A DNA stretch of 64,000 nucleotides. Origin: Coenobita brevimanus. Its lineage: Eukaryota; Arthropoda; Malacostraca; Decapoda; Coenobitidae. Below, in pieces: positions 1-11,476 of the stretch. The DNA is taken from NCBI GenBank assembly GCA_032717465.1, contig CM064653.1, forward strand, positions 34,709,159 through 34,773,158, given 5' to 3'. The position numbers were made by a program, and so were the translations under genes. Within the stretch, counting starts at the first letter, position 1; every line of letters starts with the position of its first letter. Below the pieces are notes generated by a model. It searched no databases. It saw only the letters and a list, made by a program, of their open reading frames with translations, and was not told where the DNA came from.

Positions 1-1276
1 GGTATGTACTTGTAAGCAATTAAAGCATTAAATAAAGCCTTGTAACCAGTTAACCTGATTTATATGATTACCCATGATCGGCGTCGGAATATTGCCTTTT
101 TTTTTTTTTTTTGTTCGTTAAAGACTTATAATAAGAGAAAAATACATTTTTGTCTTGGTATCTTTACCTATTTGCTCAGGTTTGCTGTAATGGTTTGCAA
201 CTTGTAGAAAACTGTGAAAACTTTCGGGAAGTGAACGAAAATCTGGGACATGACCTTGACTTCACCGTCTCATGTATCTGTCAGTTCACCACCGGCTATC
301 GTGATGAGTGGACGTACGATTTTTTCGCTCGTGGCCATGCCTAACCACACATAGTTACACCCATTATCTCGACCCAGACAGAAAATACAACCTTTTTCCT
401 CCCTTGCAAAACACAAACAACCACCCTGTTTACGAGACAGCAATATATATTGCGAAAATAACAAGGTAAAATGATAAAGATGAACGTAAAATGATTGAGA
501 AAGATGAACATGTTATGATGGAAGAAATACGTTTTCCCCGTCTGTAAACGTATTTATTTCTGCTTTGTATCTGTATTCGTAATAATTAGACTTATTGTTA
601 GTTCTGAAACTGCATTACGATTCTATTTTTAGCCATTCTCGTGGTGTGGGAGCTGGAAGTTGTGACACAACTTCTTTATTGCTAATCGGACTGACCCTCC
701 ACTTTATTCTCCCGTGGCAGAGTCTAGCCTTGCAGGACGTGCAGTTTTCTCATTTAGGACTGATAATTCAACTCTTTCGCCCCCTTTTCCAAGCATGGGC
801 ACAACGATAACGTAAAGAATAACTCGAAACTACCATAAACATATATCAAAAAGGTGAAAATGTATTCATAACATTTTTTTTTTTTCCAGCCATTCCTAAC
901 AGATTATGTACTGAAATCATTCGATATCACAGTACTGCATTTCTAAGTTAAATATGTACTGTTCTGGTATGTACTTGTAAGTTAAAGCACTAGTACCAGT
1001 TAACCTAATTTATTACCTATGATCGGCGTCGGAATGTTTCCTTGTGTTTACGTACAGTACTTGTGTGTTGAAGTTTTGCTCAGGAGTACTGTATTTGTGA
1101 GTTATAACATTAAATAAACCTTCTAACCACTTAAAGTGCTTTCTAGTGACAGATAACAGCAAAACAACACATTTGGGGGGGTCTAGGGAGCAAAATACGG
1201 AGTAGTTTAAATATACGCGATTTCGCACCTAACACGGCACGGTAGGAACGAAACCCTCGTGTTCCGTGCGAGTTAC

Positions 1277-1278
<2 letters not shown>
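1..1278. repeat. Repeat-derived block with left arm of a small inverted repeat
   Basis: No gene is visible. Positions about 130-930 are the reverse complement of about 2040-2880, so this is the left arm of an imperfect inverted repeat. The right arm lies inside the piggyBac-like element at 1723-3227, so this stretch is probably a second, reversed copy of that family. The arm is bracketed by degenerate direct repeats at about 1-90 and 965-1035 that share a TGATCGGCGTCGGAAT core, with a weaker third copy near 1086-1140. The block ends at about 1235-1278 in a pogo-like terminal sequence (on the minus strand CAGGTAACTCGCACGG) next to the TA microsatellite. The ORFs are short and do not resemble proteins I know. 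Confidence 0.6.
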
Positions 1279-1561
<283 letters not shown>

Positions 1562-1722
1562 TAATCCCTCCACCATCCGATGTAATAGAGCCAAAGGCAT
1601 GTCCGGATAGTGGGCCCCAGCCTCCTGGACTTGTACTTATGGACCCTAACCTAGCCTGACTCAGAAAAATGCCTATGCAACTCCCTACTGGAAATGCATA
1701 GCACCTTAATAAACCTATTTAA

Positions 1723-3227
1723 CCCCTCCATGGCCGAAGGCCCAGAATTTTCAGTGCACACCAGGCTGATGCCGGGGCCATTGTTTGAAGTTTCAAAAAT
1801 TGATTTTTTTTCTTGCCATGTTGAAGAGAAAGTTGAGATGCACCTAACAGTGCAAATCCCAGCTTCGTAGACGCATTTTGTGGCTTGCAGTAGTGCGCGG
1901 AAGTTGCAGAAATATCGGCAACCGATATCCGCCGCCCAGGGTGCTGCCACAGTGCAGCTGGGCAGGTGTTGTTATTTTTTTCTTTTTACCTCCCAAAACA
2001 ATGCGAATGGTGCTGAAATGTTGCGCATATATGAGTCATGATGATATCAAGTGATTTCAGTACATAATCTGTTAGGAATGGCTGGGAAAAAAAAAAAATG
2101 TTTTGAATACTTTTTCACCTTTTTGATATAAAATATGTTTATGGTAGTTTCGAGTTATTTTTTAGGTTATTGTTGTGCTCATGCTTGGCAAAAGGAGCGA
2201 AAGAGTTTAATTTTCAGTCCTAAATGAGAAAATAGCACGTCCTCCAAGGTTAGACTTTGCCACGGGAGAATAAAGTGGAGGGTCAGATCCGATTAGCAAT
2301 ATGGAAGTCGAGTCGCAACTTTGAGCTCCCACACCACGAGCATGGCTAAAAATAGAATCGTAATGCAGTTTCAGACCTAAGAATAAGTCTAATTATTATG
2401 AATACAGATACAAAGCAGAAATAAATACGTTTACAGACAGGGGAAAACATATTTTTTCTGTAATAACATGTTCATCTTTCTCTATCATTTTAAGTTCATC
2501 TTTATCATTTTACCTTGTTATTTTCGCAACATACATTCCTGTCTCATAAACAGGGTGGTTGTGAGTGTTTTGCAAGGGTGGAAAAAGATTGTATTTTCTG
2601 TCTGGGTCGAGATAATGGGTGTAACTGTGTTTTTAGGCATGGCCATGTGCAAAAAAATCGTACATCCACTTGTCACAACAGCAGGTTGTGAACTGACAGA
2701 TATGTGAGAGGGTGAAGTCAAGGTCAGTCTCATGTCCCAGATTTTCGTTCACTTACCAAAGGTTTTCACAGTTTTCTACAAGTTGCACTGCATCTAATGA
2801 TCCAAATCATTACAGCAAACCTGAGCAAATAGGTAAAGAGACCAAGACAAAAATGTATTTTTCACTTATTATCATGTCTTTTTTTGTATGTGCCTTTTAC
2901 TTCATAATCGTAAACAGGTGGTTGTGTGTGTTTTGCAAGAGAGGACAAAGATGATATGTTCTGCCTGGGTCGAGATAATGGGTGTACAGTAGTTGTGCTT
3001 GTTTAGTTATGGCCAGGAGTGAAAAAATTGAAAATCCACTTATCACAGCAGTAGGCTCTGAACTGCTTGATGAGGTGTATGAGAGTATAGTGTAGGTCAG
3101 TGTGAAGACGTTCAGAATGTTCGTTCACTTCCTAAAAATTTTTGCAGTTTTTTATAGGCCGCGCTCAAACGATGCCGGCAGCCATTTATCGGCTAAACGT
3201 CATTTGACGCTGGCGGCCACGGAGGGG
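1723..3227. mobile_element. Non-autonomous piggyBac-like element (1505 bp)
   Basis: The ends form an inverted repeat: CCCCTCCATGGCCG at 1723-1736 and its complement, with one mismatch, at 3214-3227. TTAA lies directly outside on both sides (1719-1722 and 3228-3231), the hallmark target duplication of the piggyBac superfamily. The element sits in the Tigger-T remnant, where other Tigger-T copies show the uninterrupted sequence around a single TTAA. No transposase is encoded, so it would need one supplied in trans. The terminal repeat differs from that of the 57.5 kb piggyBac, so a different family member is implied. Confidence 0.85.
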
Positions 3228-3710
3228 TTAAGACCCTTTTCACACCAATAATAGACATAAAGCATGAAATAAATGAAAAAGAACCAAAGAATGAGGAATT
3301 AGAAGTGACTGTACCTCAGCCAGGGTACTTACAGCACGTCTGTGGCTGCCTTTTCTAAGTCTTTGGCAGTGGTGAAAATGCTCTTGAAGCACGTACAGTA
3401 ATCCAGTGTTGTGCAGTGCTTAATTCTTTGCACTGTGAGTTATAATTGTTTAACACTGCACATTGTTCTTAACTGCTCCATGCCAGTTTCAACCTCCAGT
3501 TTCAACCACAAACTTGCACTCCACAGTTAATCCTTTGCATTCTAAATTCTAATTTCGTAACGCTGCACAACACTATAAATTCCTATGTGGTCTAGTGGCG
3601 AGGTATTGCAGTTTATTCACAAAAAACGAGCACGTGTGGCATCCACTACAATAAGCATCTACTCGCGATCGAAGTTAGGCAGTAACTGTTGGGAGTGTTG
3701 GTGATGGGGA

Positions 3711-4046
3711 AACAGAGTTGCCAGATCACAATGGCCACATTACCAAACTCCTCAATTTTCATTACCAAATTCGTAAAGCTAGCATTTATTCTTCACAAAT
3801 TATATATACAAGTGGAAATACATGTAATCACTTTCCTTATAATTAGCAGCATGTTGATTATTTTCATGCGATGTAGAGTAGCAGATTATTCAGAGAGAGC
3901 AAACAATCCACCATCTCCATCCTGTGTATCCTCATACATGTGAAAATTTCGTTTGATAATGCATTATTCTGATTCATTACCAAATGAATTTTTCATTACG
4001 AAATTGGCCCACTTTTGGTAATGAAAAATACCAAATGGTAACCCTG
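3711..4046. mobile_element. Possible short MITE inside the Tigger remnant
   Basis: The sequence starts CAGAGTTGCCA at 3711 and ends TGGTAACCCTG at 4046, a short inverted repeat with mismatches. Subterminal stretches on both sides repeat the words ATTACCAAA and TTTTCATTACC in opposite orientation. There is no coding capacity. The superfamily is not assigned and no clear target duplication was found. Confidence 0.4.
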
Positions 4047-4244
4047 ACAGGGAAGGGGGGAGGGGGGAGGAAGGAAATGGTGAAGGGGCCGTGGTGTAAA
4101 CATCGTGCGGCAATTTCAAATTATGGGTGGGAAAAAATTCAGATTTTGGGGGGATTTTTTTTCTTTTTTTGGCCACTTTTGGGTTCTGAAGGTCCGGGCC
4201 CACAATGTCCGGTAAGTGGGGTGTCCGGAAAGTGGGCGTGCAGA

Positions 4245-6955
4245 TAGTCTATCTATCTATCTATTGCCAGACGCCTCAATCCCATTCAGGGTGGCCACAA
4301 ACAAACCGCCTCCACATCGCCCTGTCCCCCGCCATTTCACTGCCCCGCTCCCAACTCACACCCCCCTCTCTCATATACCTCTCCACCCCATCCCTCCATC
4401 TCATCCTCAGCCTCCCCCTCCCTCTTTCCCCCTCCACCTCACTCACATACACTGTCTTCGTCAGTCTTTCACCCTCCATCCTCTCCACATGGCCAAACCA
4501 CCTCAGTGTATTTCTCCTAATGCTTCCTATCACATCCACATCCACACCACAATGCTCTTTTATATCCTCATTGGTCAGCCTGTCTCTCCATGTGACCACA
4601 CAGGCTCCTGTTGAATAACTCATTTCCACTGCTCTCACTCTTGACTTGTGTCCTTCCAGCAACGCCCAAGCTTCACTTCCATACGTTAGAGTTGGTATCA
4701 CAATGCTGTCTTGTAGAAACTTTTTCACTTCCATGCTCACTTCCCTGTTTCTTATCACTGCGTTCAAGGAACAAGCAACCTTTCTTCCCTGCTGTACCCA
4801 TTCAAGCACGTCACCCTCCAAACCTCCATCCTTACTCATCACACTACCCAAGCACTTAAACGTACTCACATTTTCCAATTCCTCACCATCCAACCTCGCT
4901 GTACATTCACTGACTTCACCCCTCTTAAAGACCATCACTTTACTCTTCCCTACATTCTCCTTTAGATTCCGTTTCTTACACACTCTCCCAAACTCGTCCA
5001 CCAAGCCTTGCAACTCTCCTTCGTTTTCACTCAACAACACAGTATCATCTGCAAACAACAGTACAGGGAGTTTCCAAACACTACCCTCTCTCACCAGGGC
5101 CACTCCAACATCCACTACCCTACCTTGTACCTCTTTTATTACCCCATCCATGTACAGATTGAACAACCATGGAGACATGACACATCCCTGTTTCAACCCA
5201 ACCTTCAAATAGAAAACCTCACTCGGTTCACCATCCACACGCACTGGAGCCTTAGCACCATCATACATACTCTTCACAGCATTCAACAACTTCCCATCTA
5301 CTCCATGTATTCTTAATACTTTCCATAATCCTTGTCTATCCACCCTGTCATATGCTTTCTCCAAATCCATGAAAGCTGCATACAACTTCTTTCCCTTCTC
5401 TAGAAACTTTTCCACTAAAGACCTAAGAATGAATATCTGATCTATACAACCTCTTCCCTTCCTAAAGCCTCCCTGTTCTTCTCCAACTAATTCTTCTGTT
5501 CTTTCTCTAACTCTGTCACTAAGTATCCTACCATACACTTTTCCTATTAGACTAAGAAGACAGATGCCCCTATGATTACCACACACTTCTTTTTCCTCTT
5601 TTCCTTTGTACAAGGGAATAATTATACCTGACTTCCAATCCTCCGGGACTCTACCTTCCTCCCAGACCAATCTGTACATTTTCCACATCAATTCTACTAC
5701 TATCTCTCCCCCATACTTCAGCATTTCACCACACACTCCATCAATTCCTGGGGCTTTCCCCAATTTAACTTTCTTCATTGCTTCCACAACTTCTATCCTA
5801 CTGATTTCTTCCTGTCTTCTCACCTCCTTCCTTCTCCCAGCCATTCCCCAGCCACTTATACTCGCATTACTTCCATCCTGTATGTTCAACAATTCCTGAA
5901 AGTGTTCTCTCCATCTGCTCACTTTTTCTTCCTTCACTAGTAATGTACCATTTTTATCTTTCACTCCCCCTCTAACTTCACTTCCACCCTGTCTTACTCT
6001 TTTCACCTCTTTCCAGAACATTTTCTTACAGTCCCTCCACTTTACACTCAGGTTCCTTCCAAATTCCTCATCTGCTGTCTTCTTACTCTCTCTTACTAAT
6101 CTTTTCACCTCTCTCTTTCTTTCTACATATAACTCTGTCTTACGCCTCTTAATTTCTTCCACACCCCTATTTCTCATCCATTCATTGTATGCTTTCTTCC
6201 TTTGTGCCACAGCCTGTCTCACCTCTTCATTCCACCACGCTGTTCCTTGCACTCCCCTCTGTCTTCTCTTCATCGCACACACCACATCACATGCTGCACA
6301 TATTTCTTCTGTAAATATCCTCCATATACCTTCCACGTCCCCCATCTGCTCCAATTCATATTTGCCCAATCGTTCCTCCACTTCTCTCTTATACTCAGCC
6401 TTTTTCTCATCCTCTTGTAACCTTTCCACTCTCCTTACAAATACTCCTTCTTTCCATCCTTCCCTTCTTCTATTTCTCCATCCTAATTGGACCTTGATTC
6501 TGGCCACCACCAAGTAGTGGTCAGAAAGTCCACTCCCCCAACCTGTATAAGCTCCTGCATCCATTACACATTTTCGCATCCTTTCATCCACACACACATA
6601 ATCAATCATTGCCTTCCTTTCATTCAGTTCACCACCCAACCATCTCATCACTCGCCATGTATACCTGTGGATCATTTTGTGCCTGAAGAGGGTATTGGCT
6701 ATCACTAACCCCCTCCCAGCACAAATGTCCACTAATGCACTGCCATTCTCATCTGTCTCAGCAGGCACACCCCACTCACCATCTATTCCATCCACCTTCA
6801 TATTCCCTACTTTACCATTCATATCACCAGTCAAAAACACTCTCTTATTCCTTCCAAACTTTTCCATGCACACTTCCACATTTGTCCAGAACTCTTCTCT
6901 CACTCTGCTTGCACGATCTTGCGTTGGCGCACGCACACACACAATTGCCGACATT

Positions 6956-6956
<1 letters not shown>
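4245..6956 (-). mobile_element. LINE-A1, 5'-truncated non-LTR retrotransposon
   Basis: Minus-strand LINE-A copy. Its 3' end is at 4245-4265, where a (GATA)n tail follows the family-typical end CTGGCAATAGATAGATAG. The 5' end stops at about 6956 inside the endonuclease domain and abuts a TA microsatellite, the usual result of incomplete reverse transcription. The whole remaining frame is open, making this the best preserved LINE-A copy in the window. Confidence 0.9.
4276..6954 (-). CDS. LINE-A endonuclease-reverse transcriptase (N-truncated)
   Basis: An open frame of about 892 codons. From the N terminus it has the C-terminal half of an APE-type endonuclease (GDMNGKVGN and a later SDHYLVV, matching the metal-binding GDxN and SDH motifs), a basic linker, then a reverse transcriptase with GKAPGIDG, FMDLEKAYDRVD, LKQGCVMSPWLFN and the catalytic FADD box, and a C-terminal LRWFGHVERM region. 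It would nick target DNA and prime cDNA synthesis there. The first part of the endonuclease is missing. The methionine at 6954 is only the first one inside the element; the raw frame reads on through the TA repeat into antisense of M1, which is fortuitous. The LINE clade is not assigned. Confidence 0.85.
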   Translation of the reverse strand: MSAIVCVRAPTQDRASRVREEFWTNVEVCMEKFGRNKRVFLTGDMNGKVGNMKVDGIDGEWGVPAETDENGSALVDICAGRGLVIANTLFRHKMIHRYTWRVMRWLGGELNERKAMIDYVCVDERMRKCVMDAGAYTGWGSGLSDHYLVVARIKVQLGWRNRRREGWKEGVFVRRVERLQEDEKKAEYKREVEERLGKYELEQMGDVEGIWRIFTEEICAACDVVCAMKRRQRGVQGTAWWNEEVRQAVAQRKKAYNEWMRNRGVEEIKRRKTELYVERKREVKRLVRESKKTADEEFGRNLSVKWRDCKKMFWKEVKRVRQGGSEVRGGVKDKNGTLLVKEEKVSRWREHFQELLNIQDGSNASISGWGMAGRRKEVRRQEEISRIEVVEAMKKVKLGKAPGIDGVCGEMLKYGGEIVVELMWKMYRLVWEEGRVPEDWKSGIIIPLYKGKEEKEVCGNHRGICLLSLIGKVYGRILSDRVRERTEELVGEEQGGFRKGRGCIDQIFILRSLVEKFLEKGKKLYAAFMDLEKAYDRVDRQGLWKVLRIHGVDGKLLNAVKSMYDGAKAPVRVDGEPSEVFYLKVGLKQGCVMSPWLFNLYMDGVIKEVQGRVVDVGVALVREGSVWKLPVLLFADDTVLLSENEGELQGLVDEFGRVCKKRNLKENVGKSKVMVFKRGEVSECTARLDGEELENVSTFKCLGSVMSKDGGLEGDVLEWVQQGRKVACSLNAVIRNREVSMEVKKFLQDSIVIPTLTYGSEAWALLEGHKSRVRAVEMSYSTGACVVTWRDRLTNEDIKEHCGVDVDVIGSIRRNTLRWFGHVERMEGERLTKTVYVSEVEGERGRGRLRMRWRDGVERYMREGGVSWERGSEMAGDRAMWRRFVCGHPEWD

Positions 6957-7005
<49 letters not shown>
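6957..7005. repeat. TA microsatellite
   Basis: Pure TA run between the truncated 5' end of LINE-A1 and the deleted Tigger M1. Confidence 0.95.
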
Positions 7006-7007
<2 letters not shown>

Positions 7008-7610
7008 GTGGAACCTTGGTCCTCAAACGTCTCACATGTTGAACAAATTGGACCTCGACCAAAAAATTAAAGAAATTTTTTGCTCCAGAGGTCGACCAGA
7101 ATATCGGACCTCGACCAACCTGAACGTAGCCAAACGAAGGGAAGCTGGCCGACCGACAGTCACGCATCCACCTTTGTTGTTCGTCAACATGGTCGTCCTG
7201 CTGTGCTTCACATTTTTCTTGATTCAGTGCATTATTAGCCCCTAATAATGGCTCCAAAGAAAACAAGTTCATCCATTACGGCTACTGGCAGTGAAAAGAG
7301 GAAAGTAGTGCGGAAAATAATTGAAGAAGTGGAAAAATTATTGCTTATCTTCATCAATGAGAAACAGTTAGCAGGAGACAGTGTTGGTGAGTATATAATT
7401 TGTGAAAAGGCAAGCGAAATATACAGTCATCTCGTAAAGGAAAGCACTGGTACCAGTGGTGAAACTTAAATAGGTAAGCATCTGGGGTCTTGGAACGGAT
7501 TAAAATGATTTACATTATTTCTTATGGGGAAAATTAGTTCGGTCCTCGACCAATTCGGTCCTGGAACAGCCTTCCAGAACAGATTGTGTTTGAGGACCGA
7601 GGTTCTACTG
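7006..7610 (+). mobile_element. M1, internally deleted Tigger (MITE-like)
   Basis: About 605 bp bounded by inverted repeats: TAGTGGAACCTTGGTCCTC at the left and, read on the minus strand from 7610, CAGTAGAACCTCGGTCCTC. TA-rich flanks fit the pogo/Tigger target. Inside is a short reading frame joining the start of a Tigger transposase to a later part of it. A near-identical copy, M2, lies at 26617-27218, so the deleted form itself was amplified. Confidence 0.85.
7248..7469 (+). CDS. Truncated Tigger transposase-like 73 aa protein
   Basis: A 73-residue frame starting MAPKKTSSSITATGSEKRK, the typical N terminus of Tigger/CENP-B-like transposases, then directly a segment (LLLIFINEKQLAGDSV, IICEKASEIYSHLV) that in full-length Tiggers belongs to the second DNA-binding helix-turn-helix. 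The first helix-turn-helix core and the whole catalytic DDE domain are absent, so it cannot catalyse transposition. It might be an inert relic or bind DNA weakly. M2 keeps the same frame and stop position. Confidence 0.6.
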   Translation: MAPKKTSSSITATGSEKRKVVRKIIEEVEKLLLIFINEKQLAGDSVGEYIICEKASEIYSHLVKESTGTSGET

Positions 7611-7644
7611 TATATACATATACATATATATAGACACACATAGA

Positions 7645-7972
7645 CAGTAAGACGTCACTATAACGGAGTAATTAGGGCCCAAGTCATTCCGAAAATAGCA
7701 AATTTTGATTAAAGTGAACTGTTTTCAATACCACTGCAATACTGTATTGTAGTATACCTTCACTACAATAATCAAATGGTATAATATGTATAATAATACT
7801 GTATTGTACACTGATAAACGTCTTTAATTTACCTCATTGTGGTGAACATAGCTGAAGTGGTCAGGCAGTCCGGACTGCTTCTGGCTTTATCAGACTTTTT
7901 CCTATATATGGGAATTTAGTCTGGTAGCTTCTCGATTCCAATATTGAAGTCCATTATATCGAGGTTTTACTG
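7645..7972. mobile_element. W, short TA-targeting MITE
   Basis: A 328 bp element with an imperfect inverted repeat: CAGTAAGACGTCACTATAAC at the left against CAGTAAAACCTCGATATAAT on the minus strand at the right. CAGT starts and TA-rich flanks suggest a pogo or mariner derivative. No coding sequence. Confidence 0.65.
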
Positions 7973-8318
7973 TATATGAATGTAATGAACCAATACCATA
8001 TGTAGAAAATGTTTTTGGTATGGGCTGGAGATCACCCTTATTGTTCAGACAGTCAGCAAATCCGGACAACCCTTCCCCCCATATAGTCCGGACTAAAAAA
8101 GTTCTACTGTACCTCCACATTGTCCTCTCATGGCCCTTGTATCAGGAACCATTCTTAGCATCGACTTCTCTGCAGGCATGTTATCAGTCAGGCTTCATTC
8201 AACGTGATCCCTGTTCCCTCTATACCATGTCTATTTATGTGCATCTTTGTGTTTGAAATATGAGTTAGAAATGCACAACCTCCTTTCCTGACACATATCC
8301 TTCAGTTGCATTCCATTA
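7973..8318. other. Non-coding stretch with an isolated transposon end
   Basis: No gene is seen. Near 8084-8109 a segment reads on the minus strand CAGTAGAACTTTTTTAGTCC, resembling the terminal repeat of another pogo-like MITE whose partner end was not found. The remainder is unassigned. Confidence 0.4.
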
Positions 8319-8590
8319 TCATTTTTTTCCTGGCACTCCATTACAACCCATTACATCATCCTCCGGACCAGTGCCTACTCTTCCATTCGTATCGCCCATT
8401 ACAATCACTTGATAACTCCTGGGCATTTCTCCCACTGCTTCATCCAGCTCATCCAAAAACCTGTCTTTCTCTCTCTCTCTCTCTCTCAATCCTGTCATCA
8501 CACAGTGCATACGCTACAATCACTGCCACTTTCACCTTCTCAAACTTGAACTTGACATACATACATCTCAAGCTGACACATCTTCCGCCC
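8319..8590 (-). pseudogene. LINE endonuclease fragment (family D)
   Basis: On the minus strand the sequence reads as part of an APE-type endonuclease: a strand ending AVIVAYA, a helix-like FLDELDEAVGEMP, then IVMGDTNGRVG, the GDxN metal-binding motif. The frame is broken by a (GA)n expansion encoding REREREK. Only this piece of the element is present, directly before the start of LINE-B. It matches none of the other LINE families here closely. Confidence 0.6.
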
Positions 8591-9001
8591 CTCTCCCGTT
8601 GATGACTCGAACTGGCTGGAATCACTGTCTGACTCTCTTCCTCTTCATTTCTGCTACATTCGCGGCCTTTCCTCTAACTTTCTCACTGTTGAGCACCACC
8701 TCTCCTTCTCTAAACCTCACCTTCTTTTTCCAACTGAGACTCAGCTGTCTGAGGCAACTGACAGCAAACCATTTTCTGTATCCTCCTACTTCTCTATACT
8801 CATTTCAAAGCCAAAGGTGGATGTTGCGTTTATGTACGCAACAACCTATCTTGTTCTTGTGTTCCTGAACTCAATTCTTCTGAATGCTCTACACTCTGGC
8901 TTCGGCTTTCCTGTCATTCTCTGACTAAATATATCTGCACTGTTTACTTATCTCCTAATTCTACTGACTATCAAAAATTCTTTGACTATCTTACTTCTAC
9001 G

Positions 9002-9376
9002 GTGGAACACATTCTATCCATTTCTCCTTTCTCCGAAATCTCCATTCTAGGAGATTTCAATGTTCACCATCACCTGTGGCTCTCCTCTCCATTCACTGAT
9101 CCACCTGGTGAACTAGCCTACACATTTTCTATCCTTAATGACCTAGAGCAGCTTGTACAGCACCCTACCTGTATCCCTGACCGCCTTGGAGAGAGCTCCA
9201 ACATACTTTATCTCTTCCTCACCACTAATCCTTCTGCTTACACTGTTAATCTTTTCTCTCCGTTGGGCTCCTCCGATCACAACCTTATCACCTTAACCTG
9301 TCCTATCGCTCCGGTACGGCCTGTGGACCCTCCAAAGAAACGTCGTCTGTGGCAAATTGGAACTGCGGATTGGTAG
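9002..9376 (+). pseudogene. LINE-B endonuclease portion
   Basis: A 124-codon frame with [11 protein letters not shown] (GDxN motif), a [10 protein letters not shown] segment and [11 protein letters not shown] (SDH motif), the second half of an APE endonuclease. Upstream frames continue the domain after frameshifts: NFLTVEHHLSFSKPHLLF is readable near 8680. It ends at a stop in the linker. Confidence 0.7.
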
Positions 9377-10036
9377 GCCCTCAGGCAGTACTTCTTTTAT
9401 TTTCTCTGGAATGATTATTGCTTCCATGGCCGGGAGCCATCTGAGTGTGCCTTGCGCATTACGGAGGTTATTCTCTCGGGCATGGAAGCATACATTCCTT
9501 TTTCATATCCTTTGACTAATGCAAGAAAGCCTTGGTTTAATCACGCTTGTTCTAATGCTGTCCGCAACAAGGAGAGGGCCTATAAAAGGTACCGGAGCCA
9601 ACCCACTCCTGAATCACATCTTTTATACGTTTCTGCCCGGAATCGTGCTAAAGCTATTCTTCGCTCTGCTAAAAATAATTTCAGCCATACGAAATGCTCT
9701 CAACTCTCCAGCTCGAGTTCTTCCCGCTCCTTCTGGCACCTTGCCTAAAACCCTTCTAACAACTTTACCTCATCATCCTTCCCTCCTCTTTTCCACTCTG
9801 GTGGCTCTGTAGCTATTTCTTCTACTGATAAAGCAGATCTCTTCGCTCAGAGTTTCTCCTCCAATTCCACCTTAGACGATTCCAGTGCTGTTCCTCCATC
9901 ATTTCCTCCCCTGACTTCCTCATGGCTGACATTAAAATTTCTTCAGCTGATGTATTTTCTGCCATTGCTGGCCTCAATACTAATAAGGCTATGGGCCTGA
10001 TGGAGTCCTCCTGTTGTTCTCAAGAACTGTGCTTCT

Positions 10037-10765
10037 GTGCTTACACCCTGTCTAGGCAAGCTCTTTCTCCTTTGTCTATCAACTTGTACCTTTCCTTCTT
10101 GCTGGAAGTCTGCTCTCATTCAGCCAGTCCCAAAGAAGGGTGACCCCCAACCTTCTGACTATTGTCCAATTGCTTTAACATTCTGTATCTCAAAAGTTTT
10201 CAAGTCTGTTCTTAATAGAAAAATTTTAAACCATCTTTCCTGTCACAACCTTCTTTCTGATCGCCAGTATGGGATCCGTCAGGGACGCTCCACTGGCGAT
10301 CTTCCCACCTACCTTTTAGAGTCCTGGTCATCCTCCTTTCGGGACTTTGGCGAAAGCTTTGCCGTTGCATTTGACATCTCTAAGGCTTTTGATCAAGTCT
10401 GGCATAAATCTTCAATTTCCAAACTACCCTCTTATGGTTTCCATCCTTCTATCTGTGCCTTCATCTCTAGCTTCCTTTCTGGTCGTTCTATAGCTGCTGT
10501 TGTAGATGGCCATCGTTCTTCTCGTAGATCTATCAACAGTGGAGTTCTTCAGGGCTCTGTCCTATCACCAACTCTCTTCCTTTTATTCATGAATGATCTT
10601 CTAAGCTGTACATCTAACTCTATCCACTCTTATGCTGATGTCTCCACCCTTCACCTTTCCATTCGGTTACCGCAACGTCCATCTCAGCAGTTACTTCAAC
10701 AAATAAGGGATGAAGCTATGGCACACCTAATGTCTGACTTGGCTCGTATCTCTGACTGGGGTTAA
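10037..10765 (+). pseudogene. LINE-B reverse transcriptase portion, catalytic site altered
   Basis: A 242-codon frame with the RT palm and fingers: PVPKKGDPQPSDYCPIAL, LSDRQYGIRQGRSTGDL, FDISKAFDQVWHK and GVLQGSVLSPTLFLLF. The catalytic box, normally YADD, reads YADVS, so one of the two catalytic aspartates is lost. The frame ends in a stop inside the conserved DWG motif at 10763, with homology resuming after it. Both point to a dead copy. Confidence 0.75.
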
Positions 10766-10837
10766 AATAATCTTGTTGTTTTTAATGCATCAAAGACTCA
10801 GTTTTTACACCTGTCAACCCAACAAAATCTTCCACAG

Positions 10838-11476
10838 GTGTACCCACTAATGTTTAATAATATTCAGCTTGATCCTGCGTCATCCATGAACATGCTTGAG
10901 GTTTCATTTACTCGGGACTTATCTTGGAAAGATCATATTACATCTCTTGTAAAATCTGCTTCCAAGAGATTAGGTGTGCTACACCGACTCCGTTCCTTCT
11001 TTAACCCTGCACAATTGTTGATTCTATACCGGGGTTTTATCCGCCCCTGTGTGTAGTACAACTCTCATGTGTGGGGAGGCTCCCCACATACAGCTCTTCT
11101 CAATAGAGTGGAGTCAAAAGCTTTTCGTCTCATTCACTCTCCTCCTCTTACTAACTCCCTTCAACCTCTGTCTCTTCATCGCACTGTTGCATCTTTATCT
11201 CTTTTTTATCGCAATTTCAATGGTCACTGGTCCTCTGAACTATCTGCATGCATTCCTCGACCTCTACGATGGGTGCGTAGCACCCGTCTGGCAGCAAACT
11301 CTCATCCCTTTTCTGTCCAACTCTCTATTGCAAGAGTTAACCGTTACTCCCAGTCCTTCATTTATGCAACAGGTCAACTCTGGAACTATCTCCCTCTGTC
11401 TGTATTTCCTGCTTCCTATGATCTCCGGTCTTTCAAACGCTGTGTGTCCAGACATCTCGAAATGATTGGAATCTGA
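10838..11476 (+). pseudogene. LINE-B C-terminal region
   Basis: Two frames (10838-11056, then 11069-11476) separated by one in-frame stop. They carry the post-RT region: LSWKDHITSLVKSASKRLG, LYRGFIRPCV, HVWGGSPHTALLNRVESKA and a final RCVSRHLEM, ending about 90 bp before the A-rich tail. This end is typical of LINEs related to LINE-E in this window. Confidence 0.7.

Larger units (their letters stand above)
1559..4241 (-). mobile_element. Diverged Tigger-T remnant, minus strand, lacking transposase
   Basis: Positions 1559-1722 match the 3' terminal region of the better preserved Tigger-T copies at 50-56 kb: degraded terminal repeat GAGTAATCCCTCC, then the segment reading as tgtccggatagtgggcccc. 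After an inserted element the homology resumes at 3232-3640 with the Tigger 3' flank, up to the equivalent of the transposase stop codon. The 5' end is recognisable at about 4186-4241 from repeated GTCCGG motifs. No transposase frame remains between 3640 and 4190. The remnant is more diverged than the other copies and so is probably older. The right boundary, next to the tail of LINE-A1, is approximate. Confidence 0.7.

Noticed and set aside
6955..7272. N-terminal extension of the LINE-A1 frame
   Set aside because: It reads through a TA repeat and antisense of the M1 element, so the fusion is accidental.
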